Below, in pieces: positions 1 through 8,373 of a stretch of 64,000 nucleotides of DNA. The DNA comes from Paraburkholderia translucens (GTDB taxonomy: Bacteria; Pseudomonadota; Gammaproteobacteria; Burkholderiales; Burkholderiaceae), in assembly GCF_020881035.1 (NCBI RefSeq), contig NZ_JAJITC010000012.1, positions 1 to 64,000 on the forward strand, written 5' to 3'. The notes beneath the pieces are model-generated. The model searched no databases and was not told the DNA's origin. It saw only the letters and a program-made list of their open reading frames with translations. Position numbers and translations under genes: made by a program. Within the stretch, counting starts at the first letter, position 1; every line of letters begins with the position of its first letter.

Positions 1-261
1 TTGCACTCGACGTTGAATTACGTCAGTCCGATGCAATTTGAACAAGACTGGCACGCCGCACAGCGAAAGGAAGCGGCATAATAAGTGCTCGGTTAGCGGA
101 TACGAAAATCGAGGGCAACGTCAGATGACGGGTTCAGCTGAACACGAACCAAAAGCGCGGCCGGGAACCGTTGCCGGGCACTCTCTCAAATTCGCGGAAT
201 TATCAGCACCTGTTTGCGCATACGATCTGCGCTCCAACACGCGTCGAGCCCCTTCTTAGCG

Positions 262-676
262 CTACTCCGTAGCAACCCGAAGTACAAAGCATGCGTCAAG
301 CTGTATTGGACTATCTACTGATCCCATTTGACTGACCTCAGCGAGCAATGCTTCGTCGCGCGCAATGACCTTCGGCCGATCTGAACACAGGAATTCGACC
401 CAAAAACGCGACTTCGCATCGATGAACTGGCGCGACCGATATAGCGCATAAACAGTCGTCTTCTGCAGCGTACGTTCCGACAGCCCGCGCACCAGCGTGC
501 CATCGCGCAATCCTGAAATGGCAGTATAAAGCGGCACCATGCCGATGCCCATGCTCCCGCGGATCGCCGCGATCAATGATTGAGCGATGTTCGCATACAC
601 GTTCGTGCGCGCAACTGGCTTCGTCTTCCGCAACATCGACATCCGCGAGGATTTGCTGTGAGCGCTTCAGATAGCC
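262..676 (-). pseudogene. LysR-type regulator remnant
   Basis: The longest open piece (start 642, 126 residues) is the C-terminal half of a LysR substrate-binding domain, with the typical stretches ANIAQSLIAAIRG, GIGMVPLY and the C-terminal YALYRSRQFIDAKSRFWVEF. In another frame just upstream (about 676-614) GYLKRSQQILADVDVAEDE matches the linker helix that follows the helix-turn-helix in LysR proteins. About 170 residues expected between these two parts are missing and the frame changes near 630, so the gene has an internal deletion plus a frameshift. No usable DNA-binding domain is seen. It sits next to the decayed CoA-hydrolase gene; whether the two were functionally linked is inference. 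Confidence 0.7.
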
Positions 677-998
677 CCCGCCGGCCGCGCAAGAGCAACA
701 GGTTGCGCAAGCGGAAAGCCAGCGCGCCAATAACGTTGCTACGCGCAAGCATATGGAAGCGGGAAAGCGAAAGCCGACGAATGCGTTGGCCCGATGAGCT
801 TCTGCAACATCCACCTGGGCAGCTGAGCTGCATCACGCGCAAGACCCGTCCTTGACCATGTCATGCGACCCAGCCCCTGTTCGCGACGTTGTCAGATCGA
901 GACGCCGCGGCGGGTGCGGCACCCGCCTAGTGAGCGAATCACATGGCAGACGTGCGCGACAGTAGACGGAACTGGCGACTATGGAGAGACTCGCGTTC

Positions 999-1395
999 AT
1001 GTACGCAGACCGCATTCGCTGCGCCGCGCTGCGCGGAATGATCACCACGGCCGCCGACGAGGCGCTCCTGATCCACGACGGCATGCGCGTTGGCGCAAGC
1101 GGCTTCCCGCGCGTGGGCGACGCGAAGGCCGTGCCGGTCGCGCTTGCCGAGCGTGTCCGCCAGCGGAGCGAGCCGCTGCGCGTCACGTTGATGACGACGC
1201 GCCTCGCTCGGTCATGACGTGGATCGCATGCTGACCGAAGCACATGTGCTTTCGCGCCGGCTTCAGTTTCAGGTGGACAAGACGCTGCGCGACGCAATCA
1301 ATCGCGGCGAAGGAATGTTCGCCGATCAATATCGGTCGGAGACGGTCGAGATGTTGCGCGCGAACCAGCTCGGCAAGCTCGATGTCGCAATCATC
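999..1395 (+). pseudogene. acetyl-CoA hydrolase/CoA-transferase, 5' part (IS66-interrupted)
   Basis: The translation from 999 (MYADRIRCAALRGMITTAADEA, then HDGMRVGASGF) is the N-terminus of the acetyl-CoA hydrolase / propionyl-CoA:succinate CoA-transferase family (about 500 residues, acyl-CoA and carboxylate exchange in the cytoplasm). A frameshift near 1200 moves the reading to the next frame, where LGHDVDRMLTEAHVLSRRL and FADQYRSETVEMLRANQL continue the family sequence up to LDVAII. There the IS66 element is inserted. The sequence resumes after the element at 4003 with IEAAAITESGGI, so both pieces belong to one ancestral gene. Confidence 0.85.
1388..1395. repeat. IS66 target-site duplication, left copy
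   Basis: The octamer CAATCATC immediately precedes the left terminal inverted repeat and recurs exactly at 4003-4010 after the right one. Eight bases is the usual target duplication of the IS66 family. Removing the element and one copy restores the codons for AII-EAAAI of the interrupted gene. Confidence 0.95.
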
Positions 1396-1458
1396 GTAAG
1401 CGCGCGATTTAGCACACTGAGGTTGGAAACGTGCGCGAAGGTAGATGTGTCGGGCAGA

Positions 1459-3042
1459 TCAAGCTCGAGGAGCGACGGTGAGCTTTGCGAAGTTGAACGG
1501 CAAGAGATCAGTCACGTCGGCGTCCGATGCGCGCTTCGGCAATTCGGTAAGGACGTGCACGAGATAGGCGTAGGGTTCGACGTTGCAGGCCCTGCAGGTC
1601 AGCATAAGGCTGTAGATCACGGCGCTCGCCTTCGCGCCGGCAACCGTGTCACTGAACAGCCACGAAGCCCTGCCTGTACAGAATGGGCGGATGTCGCGTT
1701 CGATGACATTATTGTCAACTGGAGCCCGCCCGTCGCTCACGTAGCGACACAGATACGCCCACTGGTTGCGCGTGTATGAGATCGCCTTGCCCAGCAGACT
1801 TTCTGGCAGGACCTGCGGCGCCTGTTCGTCCAGCCACTGTCTGAGCGCTTCAAGTAGTGGCACGCTGTGTTGCTGACGCAGCCGGTGCGTATATTCAACG
1901 TGCGTCTCGCCTTCGGGCAGATCAGCTTTGGCGAGCGCCTCGACCTGGTACAGCGCCTTGAAGTATTCCAGCGCCTGCGCAGCACGGCCGCCCGGTTTCT
2001 TCATGCCCTTGAGCGCGTCGACGAAGCCTCGGCGCGCATGAGCCAGGCAGCCCAGGTGGGTGGGGCCTTTGAGCGTGCGCCAGGCGGCGTATCCGTCTGT
2101 CATCAGCAGGCCTTTGTAGCCGGCGAGGAACGCCTGAGGATATTCCTGCCCCCGCCCCGGCCGGTAGTCGAACAGCACGACCGGCTGCGCACAGTCTTCG
2201 GCACTACGGTAGACCCACATATACGACGTGCTCTGCGCGGCGCGGCCAGGTTCCTTGAGTACCTGCACTGTTGTCTCGTCGCCGTGAATCAGTGACTGAG
2301 ACAGCAGCGTCCTGCGCAAGGCCTCAAAGAGCCGGCTATAGTGCAGCTCAGCGGGCCGGATGATCCAGTTCGCCAGCGTGCCGCGTCCGACTTCGATGTC
2401 GGCGCGACCCAATGCGTTAGCCATCCGGTATAGCGGCGTTCCGTCGACATACTTGCCGGCCGTCACGGTGGCGATCATCGCGGCACTCGCATTGCTGCCC
2501 GGCAATGGCTGCGGCGGCATCGGTGTGGTGATCGCCGGCGTGCGTTCGGCGTGGCGCTCGCAATGCCTGCATGCGTACTTGAAACGCACATGCTGCAGCA
2601 CAGACGCCTTCACCTCGATATGCAGCTGTTCGCTGATCTCTTCGCCCATACGATGAAGCTCGTGTGCGCAGCACGGACATATCTTCTGGTCATCGGGCAG
2701 ATCGTATTCGATGCGCTGACGTGGCAGATGCGCCGGCAGCGGTTTGCGTCCAGGACTGCGCGGTGTCGGTTGCGGCACATCCGGCAAGCCAGTCTCGGGC
2801 AGCGTGAAGGTGTCGGCCGCGACGTCATCGTCATGCGCTTCAGTGGCAGCGATCTGTTCAGCCTCGTCGAAGACTCGATCACGCAGCTTCTCGCTGCTGG
2901 GCGCGAAGCGCTTGCTCTGTGCCAGGCGGAACTGTTCCTCCAGCTGGGCGATGCGTTCGCCAAGCTGACGGTTACGTGACTCAAGTTCACGGATATAGGC
3001 CTGGGCGGCGGGCGGCAACCGGGAGAAGTCGTCTTCATTCAT
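1459..3042 (-). CDS. tnpC: IS66 transposase TnpC
   Basis: This 527-residue protein is the DDE transposase of the IS66 element. The N-terminus is a coiled-coil-like helix rich in Glu/Arg/Gln (residues 10-45, AYIRELESRNRQLGERIAQL). It is followed by the zinc-binding CPCCAHEL region and the catalytic core with IHGDETTVQVL (first Asp), LLMTDGYAAW (second Asp) and VDNNVIERDIRPF (Glu). The C-terminus holds the family's HVLTELPKR tail. The length is normal for TnpC and no stop interrupts it, so it is probably functional. It starts 53 bases after tnpB ends, in the same direction. Confidence 0.95.
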   Translation of the reverse strand: MNEDDFSRLPPAAQAYIRELESRNRQLGERIAQLEEQFRLAQSKRFAPSSEKLRDRVFDEAEQIAATEAHDDDVAADTFTLPETGLPDVPQPTPRSPGRKPLPAHLPRQRIEYDLPDDQKICPCCAHELHRMGEEISEQLHIEVKASVLQHVRFKYACRHCERHAERTPAITTPMPPQPLPGSNASAAMIATVTAGKYVDGTPLYRMANALGRADIEVGRGTLANWIIRPAELHYSRLFEALRRTLLSQSLIHGDETTVQVLKEPGRAAQSTSYMWVYRSAEDCAQPVVLFDYRPGRGQEYPQAFLAGYKGLLMTDGYAAWRTLKGPTHLGCLAHARRGFVDALKGMKKPGGRAAQALEYFKALYQVEALAKADLPEGETHVEYTHRLRQQHSVPLLEALRQWLDEQAPQVLPESLLGKAISYTRNQWAYLCRYVSDGRAPVDNNVIERDIRPFCTGRASWLFSDTVAGAKASAVIYSLMLTCRACNVEPYAYLVHVLTELPKRASDADVTDLLPFNFAKLTVAPRA

Positions 3043-3095
3043 GCTCCCAGGATAGTCGAATGCAATGCGCTACAGGTTTACGGAGATTTGTAACA

Positions 3096-3449
3096 TCAGC
3101 TGGCATGGCGGTACGGCCGCGCCGGATGCCGGCGCATTGCCTCAATGTCGATGCCCTCAAGCAGCCAGCGTAGCTGCTCGGTAGTCAGCTCGATTACCGC
3201 CTGTTGCTGGCGCGGCCAGATGAAGTGATCTTCCTCGAGACGTCGCAGCATTAGCCAGAAGCCGTTGCGCTCGTAAAGCAGCAGCTTGATCCGGTTACGT
3301 CTGCGGTTGTGGAAAGCGTAGACGGCACGCGCAAACGGATCCAGTTGCATGGATTGCTCCACCAGCGTCACCAGACTGTTGATGCCTGCCCGGAAGTCGA
3401 TCGGCTCGCGGTGCAGAAACACCCTCACATCAGCCTCAAAGCGAAACAT
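3096..3449 (-). CDS. tnpB: IS66 accessory protein TnpB
   Basis: This 117-residue protein is the IS66 Orf2/TnpB family, needed with TnpA for efficient IS66 transposition. The family landmarks are VFLHREPIDFRAGINSLV near the N-terminus, FARAVYAFHNRRRNRIKLLLYERNGFWL in the middle and a WPRQQQAVIELTTEQLRWLLEGI segment at the end. I place the start at 3449 because its ATG shares one base with the tnpA stop (TGATG), the usual translational coupling in IS66. An in-frame upstream ATG at 3509 would add 20 residues inside tnpA and is not needed. Confidence 0.93.
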   Translation of the reverse strand: MFRFEADVRVFLHREPIDFRAGINSLVTLVEQSMQLDPFARAVYAFHNRRRNRIKLLLYERNGFWLMLRRLEEDHFIWPRQQQAVIELTTEQLRWLLEGIDIEAMRRHPARPYRHAS

Positions 3450-3916
3450 CAGCGCAGCCCCAATGCCGCGATCATGGCGCTCACAAGAGCGGTGTCGCGC
3501 TCCGAACATTCGAGCTCGAGCTTCACGCCATTAGGCAACTGGGCCGAGAGCCATGCGGATGTCGGCGAGCGCGAAGACAGAGGCGATGGCTGCGGTTCTG
3601 ACTGCACGCGCCCCGAATGCACCGTGGCAGGCGCGGGCGCCGGATCGGAGATCGCGATGACCGGCACGAACACCGACGGTGAAGCAGCCATGTCGTCGTT
3701 ACTCGCGCGCGTTTGCGCCTGCCGGTGCAGCCGAACCCATTTACGCAACTGGTTGGCGTTCACCCCGGCCTTCAACGCCAGGCCAGACAATGACGCACCT
3801 GGCTGCTCGCAGGCTTCCACCAGCCGTCGCTTGTCCATAGGATCGAAGCTACGCTTGCCGCCCACGCCCACGCGGGTCACCCGCAAAGGCAAAAACGAAA
3901 GGTCATCCTGGGTCAT
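3449..3916 (-). CDS. tnpA: IS66 accessory protein TnpA (HTH)
   Basis: This 155-residue protein is the first gene of the IS66 element. Residues about 25-60 (KRRLVEACEQPGASLSGLA, then GVNANQLRKWVRLHR) form the Tnp-8/HTH domain expected of TnpA, likely binding the element ends. The C-terminal half is low-complexity and ends with the typical LELECSERDTALVSAMIAALG. I chose the ATG at 3916 (MTQDDLSFLPLRV) over one at 3973 that would run into the terminal region. The gene overlaps tnpB by one base. Confidence 0.9.
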   Translation of the reverse strand: MTQDDLSFLPLRVTRVGVGGKRSFDPMDKRRLVEACEQPGASLSGLALKAGVNANQLRKWVRLHRQAQTRASNDDMAASPSVFVPVIAISDPAPAPATVHSGRVQSEPQPSPLSSRSPTSAWLSAQLPNGVKLELECSERDTALVSAMIAALGLR

Positions 3917-4002
3917 AAATTGCGTCCGCAAGTTAGGGGTTGCGGACGCAATCGTGGATCTTGCTGGACGCAAAAGCTAGGTGGGGGAAATTGTGCGCTT
4001 AC

Positions 4003-4010
4003 CAATCATC
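4003..4010. repeat. IS66 target-site duplication, right copy
   Basis: This exact copy of CAATCATC (see 1388-1395) lies directly after the right inverted repeat of the IS66 element, and its last codon reads into the resumed CoA-hydrolase sequence. Confidence 0.95.
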
Positions 4011-4858
4011 GAAGCGGCCGCGATCACGGAGAGCGGCGGCATCGTGCTGAAGACGTCGATCGGCAATTGGGCAAGCTTCGCGATTCTCGCGGACAAGGTC
4101 ATCGTCGAGATCAACCTTGCACGGCCGCTCGGACCGCATCGGCCCGCCCGCTATCGACATTCCGCCCGAGAAAACCGCGGCGATGTAATGACCGACATGG
4201 CCGACAGATCGTCAACAGTGCTGCCCGCGGATCGCGAGACTGCATCGATTGCCGGTCATCTGATCAGGTTTTTCCAGCAAGAAGTGACGCGTCGCCGCAT
4301 GCACAAGCAATTGGCGCCGCCGCAGGCAGGCATCGGCAAGATCGCGAATGCGGTACTAACAGGTTTCACCGATTCCCCTTTCGATGTCTGTGAGATTTAC
4401 TCAGACATCCTGCAGGATTCGACGTTCGCTCTGATGGATGCCGGTAAGGTCGCGTTCTCGTCCGGCGCCTCGCTCACGCTTTCGGCCCCGCGGCAGGCGC
4501 AGATATTCGGCGAAATCGGGCGATATCGCGACCGGCTCGTGCTGCGTTCGCAGGAAGTCAGTAACCATCCCGAAGTGGTTCGCCGGCTCGGATTGATCGC
4601 GCTCAATACCGCACTCGATACCGCGCTCGAATTCGATATCTACGGCAACGTGAATTCGACGCGTGTGGGCGGCACGCAAATGATGAACGGAATGGCGGCT
4701 CCGGCGACTTTGCGCGCGATGCGTCATGCGCGGTGTTTGCGAGCAAATTGACCGCGAAGGACGGCCGCATTTCGAGCATCGTGCCGATGGTGCCGCATTG
4801 CGAACACTTCACGATACCGGATGCCGTGCTCAGGAACCTCGTCGCACGAGCCGGATAA
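4003..4858 (+). pseudogene. acetyl-CoA hydrolase/CoA-transferase, 3' part
   Basis: The reading resumes as IIEAAAITESGGIV and keeps family landmarks: SFAILADKVIVEINLA, AGHLIRFFQQEV, LQDSTFALMDAGKVAF, NHPEVVRRLGLIALNTAL and FDIYGNVNSTRVGGTQMMNG. Damage is clear. About 25 residues are missing after VEINLARPL, with a local frame change (the other frame reads PPAIDIPPEKTAA, then stops). A 12-base tandem duplication gives NTALDTALEF in place of NTALEF. A frameshift lies near 4700. The last recognisable part is DGRISSIVPMVPH, then an unrelated short tail ends at 4858, so roughly 100 C-terminal residues are gone. The end overlaps the convergent membrane-protein gene. Confidence 0.85.
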
Positions 4859-5084
4859 TAAACAGCAGAATGACCGCGCCGATCACCGCGGTAATGATCG
4901 AGCCGATCCAGCCGCTGCCGAGCGAGATATGCAGCACGCCGGCGAGCCAGCCGCCGATGAACGCGCCGACGATCCCGACGATGATGTCGACGATCAGGCC
5001 GAAGCCGCCGCCCTTGACCAGCACACCCGCGAGCCAGCCTGCAATCGCGCCGATGATGATCCATGCGATGATGCCGTGTTCCAT
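4830..5084 (-). CDS. GlsB/YeaQ/YmgE-family small membrane protein
   Basis: This 84-residue protein is almost entirely three hydrophobic segments (about 5-22, 28-50, 57-78) with the Gly-rich pattern GAIAGWLAGVLVKGGGFGLIVD and IVGIVGAFIGGWLAG of the transglycosylase-associated (GlsB/YeaQ/YmgE) family. The family is linked to envelope and general stress responses in several bacteria; no enzymatic role is established. It ends RLVRRGS, a basic cytoplasmic-looking tail. Its 3' end overlaps the decayed CoA-hydrolase gene, probably because deletion brought them together. Confidence 0.85.
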   Translation of the reverse strand: MEHGIIAWIIIGAIAGWLAGVLVKGGGFGLIVDIIVGIVGAFIGGWLAGVLHISLGSGWIGSIITAVIGAVILLFIIRLVRRGS

Positions 5085-5246
5085 ATTCGAGACTCCATGG
5101 TTGAGTGTGAAGAAATCACGCTGATAGAGCTTAGTCGAAAGTTATGGGACAGTCCCTGATCAGGGCGCGGAATTAACACTATCTGAATCTGCTGCAAGCT
5201 AAGTGTAGACGATGCGCGCGAACGGAGGGAACTTACGCGCCGCGCT

Positions 5247-5954
5247 TCACTCGGGCGTGGGCTCCGCTTCTCGCGCGGTCCAACTGACGCTCGACACACT
5301 CTTTTCCATGCTCAGGCGACTCGCCATCTGTTCGAGCTTCGATTGATCCTTCGGATGCAGCTTCAACGTCGCCGTCACGCGAATGCGGCCCGGCTCGTCC
5401 TCGACATCTTCGCTCGTCAGGCTCTGGAACGACAGCGGCGTCGAGTACATCGAGTTGGAGATCGCGGTGCGAATGTGGATTTCGTCAGCTTCGCGGCACA
5501 CGATCATCAGCATGTACTCGCGGACGAGGTCGGCGTTTGAGACCGGCGTCTGGTTGATCATCCGGCTCACTTCGCGCAGCGCGGTGTTGGTCAGCAGCAC
5601 GACCGCGGTGCCCGCGAGCGCCGGTCCGTAGTGTCCCGCGCCGCTCAATACGCCGACGGCCGCCGAGCACCACAGCGTCGCCGCGGTGTTGATCCCCTGA
5701 ATCGAGCCTTTGTCGCGCATGATGACGCCGCCGCCGAGAAAGCCGACGCCGGACACCACGTAGGCGGCGATCTGCGTGATGCCGCTGATGCCGTTGCCAG
5801 TCAACACGCCAAGCGTGACGAACAGGCAGGCGCCGCTCGCGACGAGCGTGATGGTGCGCAGGCCGGCAGTACGCTGGCGCATCTGTCGTTCGAGGCCGAT
5901 CGCGACGCCGCAAGCAAAGGCGGTGAAAAGCCGCAGGAAGAATTCGAGTGTCAT
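5247..5954 (-). CDS. mgtC: MgtC/SapB-family membrane protein
   Basis: This 235-residue protein begins with the MgtC hallmark LFTAFACGVAIGLERQMRQRTAGLRT, followed by hydrophobic helices, the GVGFLGGGVIMRDKGSIQGINTAATLW motif (split here by family convention at GGGVIM) and a soluble C-terminal domain (from about 150) resembling the ACT-like tail of longer MgtC proteins. MgtC proteins act in the inner membrane; in pathogens they support growth in low magnesium and inside macrophages, by modulating ATP synthase or phosphate uptake. The magnesium role in this organism is inferred from family only. A 472-base leader without a gene precedes it. Confidence 0.9.
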   Translation of the reverse strand: MTLEFFLRLFTAFACGVAIGLERQMRQRTAGLRTITLVASGACLFVTLGVLTGNGISGITQIAAYVVSGVGFLGGGVIMRDKGSIQGINTAATLWCSAAVGVLSGAGHYGPALAGTAVVLLTNTALREVSRMINQTPVSNADLVREYMLMIVCREADEIHIRTAISNSMYSTPLSFQSLTSEDVEDEPGRIRVTATLKLHPKDQSKLEQMASRLSMEKSVSSVSWTAREAEPTPE

Positions 5955-6426
5955 CGTTCAGAAAGGTTGGCGTGCGCGGCGGCGCAGTCTGAAGCCTACG
6001 CGTGAGAACGCCACGCCGTCTACCTCGTGCGCGGTGAAAGCGTGCGGGCGGGCATAAGCGGATAAATCCGCGCGCGCAGCCCGCAGCGTGCGGCATCGGC
6101 ATGGCATCGAGCCACGCTGCGCTTCACCGACAGTACGCGAATGAGAATGAAATGAGAACGACGTGCGCCATCGAGCCCGTGGGCAGGACGGCGACAGGGA
6201 AGCCTGGCGCGGAAATCCTGCCGCTCAGGCGTGCGGGCAAATCGATGCTCGGCTCGTACAACAGCTACTGTCCAAGATCGTGATTCCGGTTAAAAGAATT
6301 GCGCGAATTTTATGAGGCAGTGCAAAGTTTAGTCAAGCCACAATCGATAGTGGGGCAGACGTCACTTTGCTATAGCCGCATTACAGAGGAATCACAACGA
6401 ATCAATGCGGACTCCGAATAATGACT
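5955..6426. other. 472-bp leader region upstream of mgtC
   Basis: No gene is supported here. It is the interval between the metallophosphoesterase stop and the mgtC start, both on the minus strand, so it must hold the mgtC promoter and a possibly long 5' leader. A perfect small hairpin GCGGAT-AA-ATCCGC lies at 6058-6071. An AT-rich stretch at about 6285-6340 (GGTTAAAAGAATTGCGCGAATTTTATGAGG) is the most promoter-like part. I could not match it to a known magnesium or manganese riboswitch by eye. Confidence 0.4.
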
Positions 6427-7590
6427 TCAATCCGGTTCTCCCGCAACGAGTCTCAAACGCGTGATTTCCGAAGGTGCACCGAGTCGCTTCGGCGGTCCCC
6501 AATAGCCTGTGCCCCGGCTCGTATAAACCCATAGCCCGTTCAGGCGCGCGAGCCCTGCGGTAAACGGCTGTTGCAGACGCACAAAGAAATTCCACGGAAA
6601 GAACTGACCGCCGTGCGTATGACCGGACAACTGCAGCGTGAACCCGGCCGCCGCCGCCGCTTCGGCCGAGCGTGGCTGGTGCGCGAGCAGCACCCTGATC
6701 AGCACGTCGCCCGGTGCGCCCGCGAGCGCTGCGGCCGGGTCGCTGCGATGCGCAGGGTCGTGATGGCCAGCCGAGTAGTCGGTGACGCCGGCGATCACGG
6801 CGCGCGCGCCGTCATGATCGACGATGACGTGTTCGTTCAGCAGCACCCGCAAGCCGAGCCGGCGGAATTCGGCGATCCACGAGTTCGCGCCGGAGTAGTA
6901 CTCGTGATTGCCGGTCACGAGAAACGCGCCGTGCCGCGCGGCGAGTCGCGATAGCGGCTGTGTATGCCGGCTTAGCTGCGGCACGCTGCCATCGACGACA
7001 TCGCCCGTCACCGCGATCAGATCCGGCTTCAGCCGATTCACCGCGTCGACGATCGCATCGACGTAGCGGCCCTTGATCGTTGGGCCGACATGGATGTCAC
7101 TGATCTGCACGATCGTGAAACCTTCGAGGGCGGCAGGCAGATCGTCGATCGGCACTTCGATCGTAACGACGCGCGCGCGACGGCGCGCGTTGAACAGACC
7201 GATCAGCGTCGACACCAACGCGAGCAGCGGCACCGCCGCTGCCGAGTCCATGCGCCATCGGGCGATCGCGAGCGTGTTCGGCCGGAGTGCGTCGATCGTC
7301 AGCAGCGACGCCAGGACGATGTCGCGCGCGAACGTCAGCACCAGCAGCGAGGAGAAGAAACCCAACGCGAGCAGGCCGACCCACGCGAGCCGGTCGCCGA
7401 GCGGCTGGCGCTTGAAGCCGCGCGCCATCATGCCGACGGGGATAATGTAGACCGATAGCACGAGCCACAGCACGCACAGTCCGCGGCCGACGCCGTCGAT
7501 CGGCATGTCAGGAATCAGGCGCAAGCCGACGTAGATATGCAGCAGGATGCCGATCAGGATGACGCGGACAAGAAACGATGAACGTCGCAT
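6427..7590 (-). CDS. Membrane-anchored metallophosphoesterase (YaeI-like)
   Basis: This 387-residue protein has an N-terminal membrane region of four or five hydrophobic helices (about residues 6-140) followed by a calcineurin-like metallophosphoesterase domain. All metal and catalytic motifs are visible: ISDIHVGP, TGDVVDGS, GNHEYY, a His in LLAHQPRS and SGHTHGGQFFPW. This arrangement matches the YaeI-like subgroup acting at the membrane; YaeI itself cleaves the UDP-diacylglucosamine analogue of lipid A synthesis, but substrate cannot be read from sequence here. I use the ATG at 7590 (MRRSSFLVRV), where the membrane helix begins; an in-frame start at 7689 would add a polar, unlikely extension. 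Confidence 0.85.
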   Translation of the reverse strand: MRRSSFLVRVILIGILLHIYVGLRLIPDMPIDGVGRGLCVLWLVLSVYIIPVGMMARGFKRQPLGDRLAWVGLLALGFFSSLLVLTFARDIVLASLLTIDALRPNTLAIARWRMDSAAAVPLLALVSTLIGLFNARRRARVVTIEVPIDDLPAALEGFTIVQISDIHVGPTIKGRYVDAIVDAVNRLKPDLIAVTGDVVDGSVPQLSRHTQPLSRLAARHGAFLVTGNHEYYSGANSWIAEFRRLGLRVLLNEHVIVDHDGARAVIAGVTDYSAGHHDPAHRSDPAAALAGAPGDVLIRVLLAHQPRSAEAAAAAGFTLQLSGHTHGGQFFPWNFFVRLQQPFTAGLARLNGLWVYTSRGTGYWGPPKRLGAPSEITRLRLVAGEPD

Positions 7591-7966
7591 ATAGAGGATC
7601 GGGGGCGGGAAGGGGGCCGATTGGCCGGCATCAGCGACAACGTGGCGAATTATTGTACCGACATGCTCAGTCGCTTGCCGCGTCCGCAAAATTCATGCTC
7701 CCGCACCGCACGACACGTGGCCGAAAGGCGTCCGATCTTCTCATGACGAGATTCGCGGGTGCTGGCGCGATCCATGCTTGCTACATGATCAGACCGGCGG
7801 CGAGCCTGGCATTTCAATGCCTATGCAAGCGAATTAAATGGGCTTTGAGTTGCATTGATGTCTGCGCTATGCTTGAAGCAAGCGAGCTTGTTGCCAGGCC
7901 AGCGCAGCAATGCTTCGGCCGCGACTGGTTCTGTCGCCGGGAAAGATCGGGCGGGGGAGGCACACC
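7591..7966. other. Divergent intergenic region, 376 bp
   Basis: No gene is supported. It separates the divergent metallophosphoesterase and His-rich membrane protein genes. A sigma-70-like promoter for the rightward gene is given separately (7845-7873). A short imperfect dyad, GCAAGCGAGCTTGTTGC, overlaps the downstream side near 7875-7895. Confidence 0.4.
7845..7873 (+). promoter_or_regulatory. Candidate sigma-70 promoter
   Basis: TTGAGT (7845-7850) and TATGCT (7868-7873) are separated by 17 bases, an optimal sigma-70 spacing, about 95 bases before the start of the 115-residue membrane protein. Each hexamer matches consensus at four positions, so this is only a candidate. Confidence 0.35.
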
Positions 7967-8314
7967 ATGAAACTACTCAAATCGGGCCACCTGTGGCATC
8001 ACGCGGACGACGCGCATCATGTTCATCATGAGCACCACGTCGGCTACGAGGGCAGTCATGTGATGTTGCCGCTCGTCGGCATCTCGCTGATGGCCGTCGC
8101 GCTCTACTTTGGCGTGCGCGGCATCGATTTTTCCGAACTCGGCAAAAGCGCGCTATTCGACGTCGTGATGGCGTGCGTCGCGCTCGGCATCGCGGGACTG
8201 TTCGGCGCGGTCGGCGCATGGCTGCGCTCGAATGGCGACGAAGCCGAAGAGGGCTTCTGCTTCATCGGCGCGCTGATCGGCACCGTGGTGTTCTATATCG
8301 CGGTGCTGACCTGA
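7967..8314 (+). CDS. Small His-rich membrane protein, function unknown
   Basis: This 115-residue protein begins with a histidine-rich segment (residues 6-28: HLWHHADDAHHVHHEHH), followed by three hydrophobic helices (about 32-50, 60-84, 95-115) and the acidic patch NGDEAEEG between helices two and three. I do not recognise the family. The His cluster could bind a divalent metal, which is inference. The ATG at 7967 is preceded by GGGGGAGG, a good ribosome binding site; an upstream in-frame start at 7910 would precede that site and is rejected. Confidence 0.75.
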   Translation: MKLLKSGHLWHHADDAHHVHHEHHVGYEGSHVMLPLVGISLMAVALYFGVRGIDFSELGKSALFDVVMACVALGIAGLFGAVGAWLRSNGDEAEEGFCFIGALIGTVVFYIAVLT

Positions 8315-8373
8315 CGCGATTTCACCGAACGCGCGGCGCGACAGCCGCCGCGCCATCCGTCATCAACGCACCC

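Larger units (their letters stand above)
1396..4002 (-). mobile_element. Complete IS66-family insertion sequence (2607 bp)
   Basis: The element is bounded by terminal inverted repeats. The left end GTAAGCGCGCGATTT and the reverse complement of the right end GTAAGCGCACAATTT differ at two positions, and both begin with the GTAAGCG typical of IS66. It carries the full tnpA-tnpB-tnpC set on the minus strand with no visible stop or frameshift in any of them. The exact 8-bp target duplication suggests a single, fairly recent insertion that has not recombined. It landed in a gene that also has independent frameshifts, so insertion need not be what killed the gene. Confidence 0.95.

Noticed and set aside
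6101..6283. 60-codon plus-strand frame in the mgtC leader
   Set aside because: No ribosome site or recognisable sequence; more likely part of a regulatory leader.
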